Shown in pieces: positions 1 through 7,930 of a stretch of DNA of 35,038 nt (positions are counted from its first letter, which is position 1; every line of letters starts with the position of its first letter). Both the position numbers and the translations under genes were made by a program. The notes beneath the pieces were generated by a model. That model was given only the letters and a program-made list of their open reading frames with translations, made no database searches and was not told the DNA's origin. This DNA comes from Frateuria sp. Soil773 (GTDB taxonomy: Bacteria > Pseudomonadota > Gammaproteobacteria > Xanthomonadales > Rhodanobacteraceae), in the NCBI RefSeq assembly GCF_001428405.1, contig NZ_LMSL01000041.1, forward strand, positions 710,680 through 745,717. Reading direction: 5' to 3'.

Positions 1-38
1 GCGGCGCCTTCGAGGCCGAATAGCGCCGCCCGCGATGC

Positions 39-44
39 GATACT
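39..44 (+). promoter_or_regulatory. possible -10 element very close to the oxidase start
   Basis: GATACT lies 7 bases before the ATG at 52. If it is a -10 element, transcription would begin at or next to the start codon and the message would be leaderless. No convincing -35 is seen, and only 51 bases of upstream sequence are available. The same spacing recurs before dusB and uup. Confidence 0.3.
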
Positions 45-51
45 GCGCGGC

Positions 52-1425
52 ATGAACCTGCCTGCAGCCCTGCTCGACACCCTGCGCACGGTCTTTCCCG
101 GCGACGCGTTCGCCATCGCGGAGGAAGCGCGCCGCGCCGCCGCCCGCGACAACTCGCGCTACGAACGACTGCCCGAGGCGGTGGTTTTCCCCGCCGCGCA
201 TGCGCAGGTGGAAGCGCTGGTGCGCGCCTGCCGCGAACACCGCGTGCCGCTCACCGCGCGCGGCGGCGGCACCAGTTCCACCGGCGCCTCGGTGCCGGTG
301 CAGGGCGGCGTGGTGGCGAACTTCATGCGCATGGACCGCATCGTGCGCATCGACCCGGACGATCGCCTCGCCGTGGTGGAACCGGGCGTGACCAACGAAG
401 CGTTGCAGCAGGCCTTGGCGCCGCACGGTTTCTTCTGGGCGCCCGATCCCGGCTCGGCGCCGTGGTGCACGGTGGGCGGCAACCTCGCCTGCAACGCCTC
501 CGGCCCGCACGCGGTGAAATACGGCTCGACGCGCGACAACGTGCTCGGCCTCGCCGCCGTGGCCGGCACCGGCGAAAGCTTCCGCTGCGGCACGCAGACC
601 ACCAAGAGCGCGACCGGCTACGACCTCGCCCGCCTGCTGGTCGGCTCGGAAGGTACCCTGGCGGTCATCACCGAAGCCACGCTCAAGCTGACCCCGAAAC
701 CGGCGGCGCTGCGCACCCTTCGCGCCAGCTACCGCGACGCCGCCAGTGCCGCACGGGCCGTGGCGCGCATCATGGCGCAGCCGGCCACGCCCTGCGCGCT
801 GGAGTTCATGGACGCGCTGGCGCTGAAGCTGGCGCGCGATCACCAGCCCGAGGCCGGCGTGCCGCAGGTCGAGGCGCTGCTGATGATCGAGCTGGACGGC
901 GCCGCGGACGCGCTGGACGCGGCCACCGCCGCCGTCGAGGCCGCCGCCCGCGTCGACGGCCTGCTGCATCTGGAAGTGGCGCGCGACGAGGCGCAGACCC
1001 GCGCGCTGTGGGCGGCGCGCAAGGCGCTGTCGCTGGCGCAGCGCGCCGTCACCCAGCACAAGATCAACGAGGACGTGGTGGTGCCGGTGAGCCGCCTGCC
1101 CGAGCTGGTGGACAGCGTGCGCACGTTGTCGGAAAAACATGCCGTGCCCATCGTCAGCTTCGGCCACGCCGGCAACGGCAACCTGCACGTGAACCTGCTG
1201 CCGCGCGACCTGGACGAGATCGAGCGCGCCTACGCCGCGCTGCCCGAACTGTTCGCGCGGGTGATCGCACTGGGCGGCACGATCTCGGGCGAGCACGGCA
1301 TCGGCATGGTGAAGCGCGAGTTCATGCCGCTGGCGATGTCCGGCGAAACGCTGGGGCTGATGCGCGGCATCAAGGCCGTGTTCGACCCGGACGGCATTCT
1401 CAACCCGGGCAAACTGCTGCCGTAA
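52..1425 (+). CDS. FAD-linked oxidase, GlcD/D-lactate dehydrogenase type
   Basis: A 457-residue flavoprotein of the vanillyl-alcohol-oxidase fold, which oxidises a D-2-hydroxy acid (glycolate, D-lactate or similar) and passes electrons to a quinone or other acceptor. The N-terminal PCMH-type FAD-binding half (about residues 40-215) shows RGGGTSSTGASVP, TVGGNLACNASGP and LLVGSEGTLAVITEA. The C-terminal FAD-oxidase half shows FGHAGNGNLHVN, the active-site stretch GTISGEHGIGMVKREF and the closing FDPDGILNPGK. The length suits this family (E. coli GlcD has about 499 residues). No signal peptide is seen, so the protein is cytoplasmic or peripheral on the inner membrane. The ATG at 52 has no Shine-Dalgarno sequence, which fits leaderless translation. 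The substrate cannot be read from sequence, and glcE/glcF-like partners are absent downstream; D-2-hydroxyglutarate dehydrogenase is an alternative. Confidence 0.88.
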   Translation: MNLPAALLDTLRTVFPGDAFAIAEEARRAAARDNSRYERLPEAVVFPAAHAQVEALVRACREHRVPLTARGGGTSSTGASVPVQGGVVANFMRMDRIVRIDPDDRLAVVEPGVTNEALQQALAPHGFFWAPDPGSAPWCTVGGNLACNASGPHAVKYGSTRDNVLGLAAVAGTGESFRCGTQTTKSATGYDLARLLVGSEGTLAVITEATLKLTPKPAALRTLRASYRDAASAARAVARIMAQPATPCALEFMDALALKLARDHQPEAGVPQVEALLMIELDGAADALDAATAAVEAAARVDGLLHLEVARDEAQTRALWAARKALSLAQRAVTQHKINEDVVVPVSRLPELVDSVRTLSEKHAVPIVSFGHAGNGNLHVNLLPRDLDEIERAYAALPELFARVIALGGTISGEHGIGMVKREFMPLAMSGETLGLMRGIKAVFDPDGILNPGKLLP

Positions 1426-1459
1426 CGAATCGACACAGGCACGAGACAGGGGGAAACGC

Positions 1460-2266
1460 ATGAAGCGCGCGGTATCTGCGGTGTGGATAGTGCTGTGCCT
1501 GGCGTTGGGCGCATGCAGCCAGCAATCGATGATCGACAGGCTGGAGCCCAAGGCGGAATCCGCCGCGGCCAAGGCGCTCATCGACCGGTTGCGCCAAGGC
1601 GACATCGAGGCCGTCAGGACGCAGCTCGCCCCCCAGTACCAGACACCCGAAGTCTCGGCCCGACTGCGCGAGATGGTCGCGATCTTCCCCACGGGCCAAG
1701 CCCTCTCCGTAAAGACCGTGGGCGCCAACGTGACCACCATCCGTCGCACCGGCGATCCGTCGCAATCCTCCACCGCCTTCAATCTCACCTACGAGTACGA
1801 GTTCCGGGATGCGTGGGTCGCGGCCAACATCCTCCTGGTGCGGCAGGACGGCAAGCTGCTGATCGAAGGCCTGCACGCCAACCGCCTGGCCGAGCCGCTC
1901 GAGGCCAGCCATGCCCTCACCCTCAAGGGCAAGAGCGCCGCGCACTGGCTGATGGCGCTGCTGACCTGCGCGGAAGCCCTGTTCTGCCTGTACGCCTTCG
2001 TGCTCTGCCTGCGCACGCCGATACCGCGCCGCAAGTGGCTGTGGGCGCTGTTCACCCTGGTCGGCGTGGGCACGCTCCAGTTCAACTGGGTCAGCGGCGC
2101 ATTCGGCATCCTTCCCTTGAGCGTGCAGTTCCTGTTCGGCGTTTCCGCGGTGTCGGCGCCTTACGGCCCATGGATACTGTCCGTCTCGATCCCGCTCGGC
2201 GCCATCTGCTTCCTTGCCAGGCGCCGCCACTGGAAGGCAGCGGCGACACCGCCGCTCCCGACCTGA
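1460..2266 (+). CDS. predicted inner-membrane lipoprotein with C-terminal membrane segments
   Basis: A 268-residue protein of unknown function. A signal sequence with lipobox LGAC puts the lipidated residue at Cys19, followed by SQQ, which does not contain an Asp retention signal. Residues 20-150 form a small periplasmic domain beginning with charged helices (around 25-75). Three or four hydrophobic segments follow at about 162-184, 193-212, 215-232 and 236-253, and the tail is basic. Lipidation plus several C-terminal membrane segments is an unusual topology and argues for retention in the inner membrane. The start is supported by GGGGAA eight to ten bases upstream. It begins 34 bases after the oxidase and ends 4 bases before the glycosylase gene, so the three may be co-transcribed. 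No family is recognised. Confidence 0.7.
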   Translation: MKRAVSAVWIVLCLALGACSQQSMIDRLEPKAESAAAKALIDRLRQGDIEAVRTQLAPQYQTPEVSARLREMVAIFPTGQALSVKTVGANVTTIRRTGDPSQSSTAFNLTYEYEFRDAWVAANILLVRQDGKLLIEGLHANRLAEPLEASHALTLKGKSAAHWLMALLTCAEALFCLYAFVLCLRTPIPRRKWLWALFTLVGVGTLQFNWVSGAFGILPLSVQFLFGVSAVSAPYGPWILSVSIPLGAICFLARRRHWKAAATPPLPT

Positions 2267-2270
2267 TCCG

Positions 2271-2912
2271 ATGGCCGGCCGCTCCCGCCATTCGCCGTCC
2301 GGTACCGCCGACCTCGACCGTCTGCTCGCCGAGGTCCGCGCCTGCCGCCTGTGCGAGGCCCACCTGCCGTTCGGCCCGCGGCCGGTCGTGCAGGCTTCGG
2401 CGACGGCGCGCCTGCTGATCGTGAGCCAGGCGCCGGGGCGCAAGGTGCACGAGACCGGCATCCCGTTCAACGACCCCAGCGGCGATCGCCTGCGCGCGTG
2501 GCTGGATGTGGACCGCGCCGCGTTCTACGACGCACGGCGCATCGCGATCGTGCCGATGGGCTTCTGCTTTCCCGGCACCGGCAAGGGCGGCGACCTGCCG
2601 CCGCGGCCGGAATGCGCGCCCACCTGGCATCCGCGCCTGCTGCCGCTGCTGCGCGACGTAAGGCTGACCCTGGCGATCGGCCAGTATGCGCAGGCCGGCC
2701 TGCTCGGCGCACGGCGCGGCCGCTCGCTCACCGACACCGTGCAGGCATGGCGCGAGCACCTGGCGCGCGGCGTGCTGCCGCTGCCGCACCCGAGCCCGCG
2801 CAACCAGTTGTGGCTGAAGCGCAATCCCTGGTTCGAGCGGGAGCTGCTGCCGGTGCTGCGCGAGCGGGTCGCGCCGCTGCTCGAGCCGCCTGTCACGCCC
2901 CGCGACGCATGA
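2271..2912 (+). CDS. uracil-DNA glycosylase family protein with Fe-S cluster motif
   Basis: A 213-residue member of the uracil-DNA glycosylase superfamily, of the family 4/5-like type found in many Proteobacteria, predicted to excise uracil or related damaged bases. Four cysteines (25, 28, 99, 115) form the C-x2-C, C-x15-C arrangement that holds a 4Fe-4S cluster in family 4 enzymes. The active-site loop is VSQAPGRKVHETGIPFNDP (residues 51-69), and the second conserved loop is PHPSPRNQLWLKRNPWF (172-188). The ATG at 2271 is preferred over 2214 because the family similarity begins shortly after it and it starts 4 bases after the lipoprotein stop. Its 3' end overlaps by 20 bases an exporter remnant on the other strand. 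Activity on uracil is inferred from the family. Confidence 0.85.
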   Translation: MAGRSRHSPSGTADLDRLLAEVRACRLCEAHLPFGPRPVVQASATARLLIVSQAPGRKVHETGIPFNDPSGDRLRAWLDVDRAAFYDARRIAIVPMGFCFPGTGKGGDLPPRPECAPTWHPRLLPLLRDVRLTLAIGQYAQAGLLGARRGRSLTDTVQAWREHLARGVLPLPHPSPRNQLWLKRNPWFERELLPVLRERVAPLLEPPVTPRDA

Positions 2913-3070
2913 ACACCAGGTGCAGTCTGAACAGCACGAACACCGCGCCGGCCAGCCCTTCGATCCAGCGCGCCAGCCACAGGTAGCCGCGGCGTACCGC
3001 CGGCAGGGCGGAATCCGGCCCCGGGCCGAGCGGGGCGACCAGGTACGCGACGGCGTTCGTCGGGAAGGCC
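2893..3070 (-). pseudogene. eroded C-terminal remnant of a LysE/RhtB-type exporter
   Basis: Read on the minus strand, the last 60 or so codons before the stop at 2893 give AVRRGYLWLARWIEGLAGAV followed by FVLFRLHLVFMRRGA. This resembles the last membrane helix and tail of LysE/RhtB amino-acid exporters (RWIDRLAGAVFVxFGLRL-like). Upstream in the same frame the reading turns into low-complexity Pro/Arg/Gly sequence with no exporter features, so the other 150 or so residues expected of the family are missing. Identification rests on a short hydrophobic match and could be chance. Confidence 0.4.
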
Positions 3071-3353
3071 CATCGCGGGCTCCGGCAACGGGGGATGCGC
3101 CGGTATATGGGCCGGCGCGACATTGCGCTGCGGCTTGCCGCCGGCCCGCCGGCTCCTCTACGCTGCCCGCGCCTCGCCGGGATGCGGTCCGTCCGCACCG
3201 GCTGACCGGCTGAGTTGGGGGAGTCGAACACCACGGTCGCCGCCGCCGGCATCCTCGAACCGGCTTTACTCCGCGGCTGCGCGGCGCCACCGTTACGGCC
3301 GCGCGGCAGTGTCCGTCCCCACGTCCGCCACCTTACCGACCCCGCGAGAATCC
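3071..3353. other. intergenic region upstream of the nucleoside transporter
   Basis: With the remnant before it, this makes a gap of about 440 bases between the glycosylase and transporter genes. It should carry the transporter promoter, but I see no convincing -35/-10 pair, no repeat and no believable ORF; readings in this stretch are Pro/Arg/Ala-rich shadows. Confidence 0.4.
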
Positions 3354-4628
3354 ATGAACCTCAAGCTGCGCCTCGTCGCCATGAATTTCCTGCAGTTCTT
3401 CATCTGGGGATCGTGGCTGATCACCATCGGCGCGTACTGGTTCCAGAACCGGCACTGGTCCGGCGCGCAGTTCGGCGCGATCTTCTCGACGATGGGCATC
3501 GCCGCGCTGTTCATGCCTTCGCTGATGGGCGTGGTGGCGGACAAGTGGATCCCGGCGCAGAAGCTCTACGGCCTGCTGCACATCGCCGGCGCGGTGGTGC
3601 TGTTTATCGTGCCGAGCGTCAATTCGCCAGGCATGCTGTTCTGGGTGATGCTGTTGAACATGATGTTCTACATGCCGACGATCTCGCTGGCCATCGCGGT
3701 GGCGTTCAACGCATTGAAGAACAGCGGCGCGGATGTGGTGACAGTATTTCCACCGATCCGCGTGTGGGGCACGGTGGGCTTCATCGTGGCGATGTGGACG
3801 GTGAGCCTGCTGCACCTGGAAACCTCGGCGGGCCAGTTCCACGTGGCCTCGGCCGCCGCGCTGCTGCTGGGCCTGTACGCGTTCACCCTGCCGAACTGCC
3901 CGCCGCGGTTGCGCGGCAAGGCACACAAGTCCTGGCTGGATACGCTCGGGCTGACCTCGTTCGCGCTGTTCAAGAACCGCAAGATGGCGGTGTTCTTCCT
4001 GTTCGCGATGCTGCTCGGCGCGGCGCTGCAGTTGACCAACGCCTATGGCGACACCTTCCTGCACGACTTCGCGAACGTGGACGCCTACAAGGGCATGGTG
4101 GCGGTGCGCTATCCGGCCATCGTCATGTCGATTTCGCAGATCTCCGAAACGCTGTTCATCCTGGCCATCCCGTTCTTCCTGAAGCGCTTCGGCATCAAGA
4201 TGGTGATGCTGATCAGCATGCTGGCGTGGACGCTGCGCTTCGGCCTGTTCGCCTACGGCAACCCCGGCCCGGGCCTGTGGATGATCGTGCTGTCGTGCAT
4301 CGTCTACGGCATGGCGTTCGATTTCTTCAACATCTCCGGTCAGTTGTTTGTCGAGGAGCAGAGCGACCCGTCGATCCGCGCCAGCGCGCAGGGCCTGTTC
4401 ATGCTGATGACCAACGGCATCGGCGCGGTGCTGGGCAGCTCGATCTCCGGCCTGGTGATCGAGCTTTACTTCACCCATGCCGACGGCAGCAAGGACTGGC
4501 ACGGCATCTGGACCAGCTTCGCGCTGTACGCACTGGTGGTGGCGGTGCTGTTCTTCTTCCTGTTCAAGCACAAGCACCAGCCGGCACCCCTGCGCGACCT
4601 TCAGCCGGACAACGTGGCGCAGCCCTAG
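3354..4628 (+). CDS. MFS nucleoside:H+ symporter, NupG/XapB type
   Basis: A 424-residue twelve-helix inner-membrane transporter close in length to E. coli NupG (418). It starts directly with a hydrophobic helix (MNLKLRLVAMNFLQFFIWGS) and shows the family features FSTMGIAALFMPSLMGVVADKW after helix 2, RVWGTVGFIVAMW near helix 5 and SAQGLFMLMTNGIGAVLGS near helix 10. NupG-family members import purine and pyrimidine nucleosides with protons; the exact substrate is inferred. The ATG at 3354 was chosen because the family similarity begins there and GCGAGAA lies just upstream. Longer upstream readings in frame are Arg/Pro-rich and not membrane-like. It appears monocistronic, with a hairpin right after its stop. 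Confidence 0.88.
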   Translation: MNLKLRLVAMNFLQFFIWGSWLITIGAYWFQNRHWSGAQFGAIFSTMGIAALFMPSLMGVVADKWIPAQKLYGLLHIAGAVVLFIVPSVNSPGMLFWVMLLNMMFYMPTISLAIAVAFNALKNSGADVVTVFPPIRVWGTVGFIVAMWTVSLLHLETSAGQFHVASAAALLLGLYAFTLPNCPPRLRGKAHKSWLDTLGLTSFALFKNRKMAVFFLFAMLLGAALQLTNAYGDTFLHDFANVDAYKGMVAVRYPAIVMSISQISETLFILAIPFFLKRFGIKMVMLISMLAWTLRFGLFAYGNPGPGLWMIVLSCIVYGMAFDFFNISGQLFVEEQSDPSIRASAQGLFMLMTNGIGAVLGSSISGLVIELYFTHADGSKDWHGIWTSFALYALVVAVLFFFLFKHKHQPAPLRDLQPDNVAQP

Positions 4629-4650
4629 GGCCGGCCGCCCAGCCGGCCTT
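4629..4650 (+). terminator. probable terminator after the nucleoside transporter
   Basis: A 7-bp stem GGCCGGC/GCCGGCC with a 6-base loop begins directly after the TAG stop and is followed by TTT. The stem is strong but the T-tract is short, so termination efficiency is uncertain. Confidence 0.5.
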
Positions 4651-4751
4651 TCCGGGAACGCGGAGCGCCCCGAGCCAGCCACCCACGCCGGGGACGCGAA
4701 CCGTGCCGCGCAGCACACGGCGCGAAGCCGCGCGCGCGGCAAGCCGCCGTC

Positions 4752-4797
4752 CTAGGGACAACCCTAGTGTCGGGCGCGCGCCGCATCTCCTTACGAT
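4752..4797 (+). promoter_or_regulatory. palindromic operator and -10 upstream of the LysM gene
   Basis: CTAGGG-ACAA-CCCTAG (4752-4767) is a perfect 6+6 inverted repeat with a 4-base centre. A -10-like TACGAT lies at 4792-4797. No good -35 hexamer occurs 16-18 bases upstream of it (the place is filled by TGTCGG). With a start site near 4804 the palindrome would be centred close to -44, which is where activators contacting RNA polymerase at weak -35 promoters usually bind. A dimeric activator, for example of the LuxR/FixJ class, is a reasonable guess; the regulator is unknown. Confidence 0.5.
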
Positions 4798-4839
4798 GGC
4801 GGCCAGGCGTCATCCCCGCGACGCGTCCCGAGGCCAACC

Positions 4840-6546
4840 ATGTCCCTTGCTCCGATCAACGGCGGCTCCACGCCGGCGCTCCAGCCGCAGGACCACCCGC
4901 AGACCTATACCGTGCGCCCCGGCGACACGCTGGACTACCTCTCGCGCCAGTTCGGCGTCAGCGAGCAGGCGATCCGCCAGGCCAACCCGCAGATCTTCGG
5001 CGACCACCTGCGGGTGAAGTTCGCCGCGATGGACCACGCCGAGATCATCGGCAGCGGCGACGTGCTGCACATCCCCGCCGCGTCGATGAGCGTGACCGAA
5101 AACCCGCCCGACGTGGACGTCAATCCCACCTTCACCAGCTCCAACAGCGAGTACCAGGCCGGACCGGTCACCTACAACCCCGGCGACGGCACGGTCAAGC
5201 TCACCCACGAGCAGGAAGTGGAACTGGGCAAGCAGCCCGACCCGCTCGGCGTGAACGCCAAGCCGGAGAAAGGCGTCGCCTTCTCGGTCAGGAACGAGAA
5301 CTCCCTGGCCGGCACCTACAAGCACCAGGACGGCAAGACCGAGATCTCGGTGGAGAGCGAGGTCAGCGTCTCCCTCGAAGGCAAGGCCGACGCCGGCGGC
5401 AAGAAGGGCGGCGCCAGCCTCGACGCGAGCGCAGGCACCGGCGTGCGGGCGCGCTACAAGGTGACCCTGCCCGACCAGAACGGCAAGGCGGTCGACCCGG
5501 CGCAGGCGGCCCTCCAGGCGGCCAAGATCAACCCGTTCGACCCCAGCACCCTGCCGCCGGGCGCCACCGTGACGCTCGACAAGCAGGATTTCGTCGGCAC
5601 TTCGCTGGAAGCCTCGTTCCGCTACATGGCGATGAAGTCGGAGGCGACGGACGCCGAGGGCACCGCGCTCAGCATCACCCGCGGCACCGGCGACGACGCC
5701 AGCCAGGTCACCGTGTACACCGGCCCGACCAAGGCGGTGGAGGCGTTCAACGGCGTCGGCGTGAAGGTGGGCGACTTCACCGCGTTCGCCGGCCGCCAGG
5801 ACGCACTGGGCCAGTCCAAGCTGCGCACCGCCACCTTCGACCTGACCAGCAAGGACGCCCAGGCCGCCTATTCGCGCTTCCTCGCCACCGGGCAGATCGC
5901 CGACCAGACGCCGGGCGTGCAGCACGTGGCGACCATCGAGAAGCTGGACATGGCCTCGCAGACCCGGCTGAAGGCCGGCATCGGCGACTTCGGCATCGAC
6001 CTGGCCGGCGCGGAGAACACCGGCAGCAGCCTGTACATCCACTACCCCGACGGCTCCACCACCGTCAGCACGCAGCTGAAGTACTCCAACAACGTGCCGC
6101 TGACGATCACCCAGCGCTACGACACCGACGGCACGGAGCTGATCGACCAGCGCCGCTACGAGTTCCAGGTGAAGGCGGACGGCAACCACAACACCGACCT
6201 GCTCAACGTGGCGCTCACCGGCAGCATCACCGCGCTGCGCAACGGCTACAAGCCGGTGCCTTCGGACGGCACCACCAAGCTGGTGTTCGACGACCGCCAG
6301 ATGGAGGCGCTGATGGGGCAGACGCGCAAGGCGGCCGACGCCACGCTCGGCTACGACAAGATCGACGTGCTCGCCGGCGAGCCGGACCACGCACCCACCA
6401 GCATGGAGTTCGCCATCTCGATGGCGCGCAACCTGGGCAACGACGACTACGGCTTCTCCAAGCTGCTGTTCGACATCTCCGACGGCGCCGACGGCTCGTT
6501 CGGCAACGGCCGCCAGGCGATCGACGCGAGTGTGCAGAAGGGCTGA
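4840..6546 (+). CDS. LysM-domain protein with large uncharacterised C-terminal region
   Basis: A 568-residue protein with one N-terminal LysM domain at about residues 22-85 (YTVRPGDTLDYLSRQFGVSE, then a spacer and GDVLHIP), a fold that binds N-acetylglucosamine polymers such as peptidoglycan. The remaining 480 or so residues match no family I recognise. They are polar, rich in Asp, Gly, Lys and Thr, and lack cysteine and membrane helices; alternating polar and hydrophobic stretches suggest beta-structure. No Sec or lipoprotein signal is present, so the protein is either cytoplasmic or leaves by a route not using a cleavable N-terminal signal. It is transcribed alone behind a palindromic operator and ends 70 bases before dusB. 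The start is the first Met before the LysM domain; upstream in-frame sequence is not protein-like. Confidence 0.75.
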   Translation: MSLAPINGGSTPALQPQDHPQTYTVRPGDTLDYLSRQFGVSEQAIRQANPQIFGDHLRVKFAAMDHAEIIGSGDVLHIPAASMSVTENPPDVDVNPTFTSSNSEYQAGPVTYNPGDGTVKLTHEQEVELGKQPDPLGVNAKPEKGVAFSVRNENSLAGTYKHQDGKTEISVESEVSVSLEGKADAGGKKGGASLDASAGTGVRARYKVTLPDQNGKAVDPAQAALQAAKINPFDPSTLPPGATVTLDKQDFVGTSLEASFRYMAMKSEATDAEGTALSITRGTGDDASQVTVYTGPTKAVEAFNGVGVKVGDFTAFAGRQDALGQSKLRTATFDLTSKDAQAAYSRFLATGQIADQTPGVQHVATIEKLDMASQTRLKAGIGDFGIDLAGAENTGSSLYIHYPDGSTTVSTQLKYSNNVPLTITQRYDTDGTELIDQRRYEFQVKADGNHNTDLLNVALTGSITALRNGYKPVPSDGTTKLVFDDRQMEALMGQTRKAADATLGYDKIDVLAGEPDHAPTSMEFAISMARNLGNDDYGFSKLLFDISDGADGSFGNGRQAIDASVQKG

Positions 6547-6564
6547 CCGCGCGGTACCCGCGCT

Positions 6565-6584
6565 CCGCCGCCCCGGCGCGGCGG
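6565..6584 (+). terminator. possible terminator hairpin after the LysM gene
   Basis: The stem CCGCCGC/GCGGCGG with loop CCCGGC lies 18 bases after the stop. It has no T-tract, so it may only be a stabilising or attenuating structure. It also sits just upstream of the dusB promoter. Confidence 0.3.
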
Positions 6585-6604
6585 AAGCGCGGCCCGGCCC
6601 ACGC

Positions 6605-6610
6605 TACAAT
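6605..6610 (+). promoter_or_regulatory. -10 element of a probably leaderless dusB promoter
   Basis: TACAAT (5 of 6 matches to TATAAT) ends 6 bases before the dusB ATG, so the predicted transcription start falls on or next to the start codon. The -35 region is weak (CGGAAG at 17-base spacing). No Shine-Dalgarno sequence fits between this element and the ATG. Confidence 0.5.
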
Positions 6611-6616
6611 GGCCGG

Positions 6617-7603
6617 ATGCAGATCGGCCCCTACCGCATCGACCCGCCCGTGGTGCTCGCCCCCATGGCCGGCGTCACCGACAAGCCGTTCCGCCTGCTG
6701 TGCAAGCGGCTGGGCGCGGGCCTGGCCGTATCGGAGATGACCACCGCCGACCCGAAGCTGTGGCATACCCGCAAGTCGCTGCGCCGGATGGACCACGCCG
6801 GCGAGCCGGAGCCGGTCAGCGTGCAGATCGCCGGCTACGACCCGGCGATGCTGGCCGAGGCGGCCCGCTTCAACGTCGCCAACGGCGCCCAGATCATCGA
6901 CATCAACATGGGCTGCCCGGCCAAGAAGGTGTGCAACGTCTGGTCCGGCTCCGCCCTGCTGCAGGACGAGCCGCTGGTGGCGCGCATCTGCAAGGCCGTG
7001 GCCGATGCGGTGGACGTGCCGGTGACGCTGAAGATCCGCACCGGCTGGGACCGCGAGCACAGGAACGCCCTGGCCATCGCCCGCATCGCCGAGGACAGCG
7101 GCATCGCCGCGCTCGCCGTGCACGGCCGCACCCGCGCCGACAGGTACGAGGGCGAGGCCGAATACGAGACGATCGCCGCGGTGAAGGCCGTCGTGCGCAT
7201 CCCGGTGCTCGCCAACGGCGATATCGCGACGCCGCAGCAGGCCCGGCACGTCCTCGACGCGACCGGCGCCGACGCGGTGATGGTCGGCCGCGGCGCGCAG
7301 GGGCGGCCGTGGATCTTCCGTGAGATCGCCCACTACCTCGCCACCGGCGAGCTGCTGGCCGAACCCGCGCCGGCCAAGGTGGCGGCGATCCTGCTCGGCC
7401 ACCTCGAACATCTCCATGCGTTCTACGGCGAACCCGCCGGCGTGCGCATCGCCCGCAAGCACCTGGGCTGGTACGCCAAGGACCGGCCGGAGAACGCCGC
7501 CTTCCGCAACGTGGCGAACCGCGCCGAAAGCGCCGACGAGCAATTGCGGCTGACCCGCGACTACTTCGCCGCGCTGGCCGCAGGCGTGGCGCTGGCGGCC
7601 TGA
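6617..7603 (+). CDS. dusB: tRNA-dihydrouridine synthase B
   Basis: A 328-residue FMN enzyme that reduces uridine to dihydrouridine in the tRNA D-loop (position 17 in the E. coli enzyme), using NAD(P)H. The TIM barrel opens with VVLAPMAGVTDKPFR; the catalytic Cys100 lies in INMGCPAKKVCN; LKIRTGW and the phosphate-binding VHGRTR, ANGDI and MVGRGAQGRPW follow. The C-terminal helical domain binds tRNA (KHLGWY). Length and motifs are normal for DusB. In many Gammaproteobacteria dusB is followed by fis; here a repeat-bearing non-coding stretch follows. The ATG at 6617 is the first before the conserved start and is placed as expected for a leaderless message. Confidence 0.95.
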   Translation: MQIGPYRIDPPVVLAPMAGVTDKPFRLLCKRLGAGLAVSEMTTADPKLWHTRKSLRRMDHAGEPEPVSVQIAGYDPAMLAEAARFNVANGAQIIDINMGCPAKKVCNVWSGSALLQDEPLVARICKAVADAVDVPVTLKIRTGWDREHRNALAIARIAEDSGIAALAVHGRTRADRYEGEAEYETIAAVKAVVRIPVLANGDIATPQQARHVLDATGADAVMVGRGAQGRPWIFREIAHYLATGELLAEPAPAKVAAILLGHLEHLHAFYGEPAGVRIARKHLGWYAKDRPENAAFRNVANRAESADEQLRLTRDYFAALAAGVALAA

Positions 7604-7733
7604 GCCGCGGCGCGCGGCAGCCCTCCGCCGTTCCATCCCGCCACGCTTGCGCAGAAAGCACCCGGCCAGGACCCTCTGCCCCGCCCAGTCAGAGCCCCTT
7701 TCGCACGGGAATCCCAAACAACTCGCTCTTAAG

Positions 7734-7787
7734 CTCGTCATTCCTGCGGCTTTCAACGGCCGCAGGGCCGGTCAAGCAGGAATCCAG
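7734..7787. repeat. palindromic intergenic repeat, copy A
   Basis: This unit starts CTCGTCATTCCTGC and ends GCAGGAATCCAG, so its ends are inverted repeats (ATTCCTGC/GCAGGAAT). The centre, ACGGCCGCAGGGCCGG, can itself fold. Ends of the CGTCATTCC...GGAATCCAG type are typical of dispersed REP-like elements in high-GC Proteobacteria. A second copy lies about 145 bases downstream. The stretch between dusB and copy A (7604-7733) shows no gene or other element I recognise. Confidence 0.65.
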
Positions 7788-7930
7788 CGCCTTTGCCTCG
7801 AAGGCACCCGGCAACCCTCACTGGAGCGGCAATGACTCTTCCAGCCGTCTCGATACAAACCTTGCAACCCATCGCCACGACACGACGGCAGCGACTCCAA
7901 TCACGCACCCTGCGTCGGTCCAACCGCCCC

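Noticed and set aside
4621..4630. Second palindrome GCCCTAGGGC at the transporter stop as another copy of the LysM operator
   Set aside because: It lacks the 4-base centre of the operator, spans a stop codon within a G+C-rich terminator stem, and is best explained by chance.
3333..4742. A 469-codon minus-strand frame opposite the nucleoside transporter
   Set aside because: It is His/Arg/Gln-rich with no domain and is fully explained as the antisense of an obvious twelve-helix transporter.
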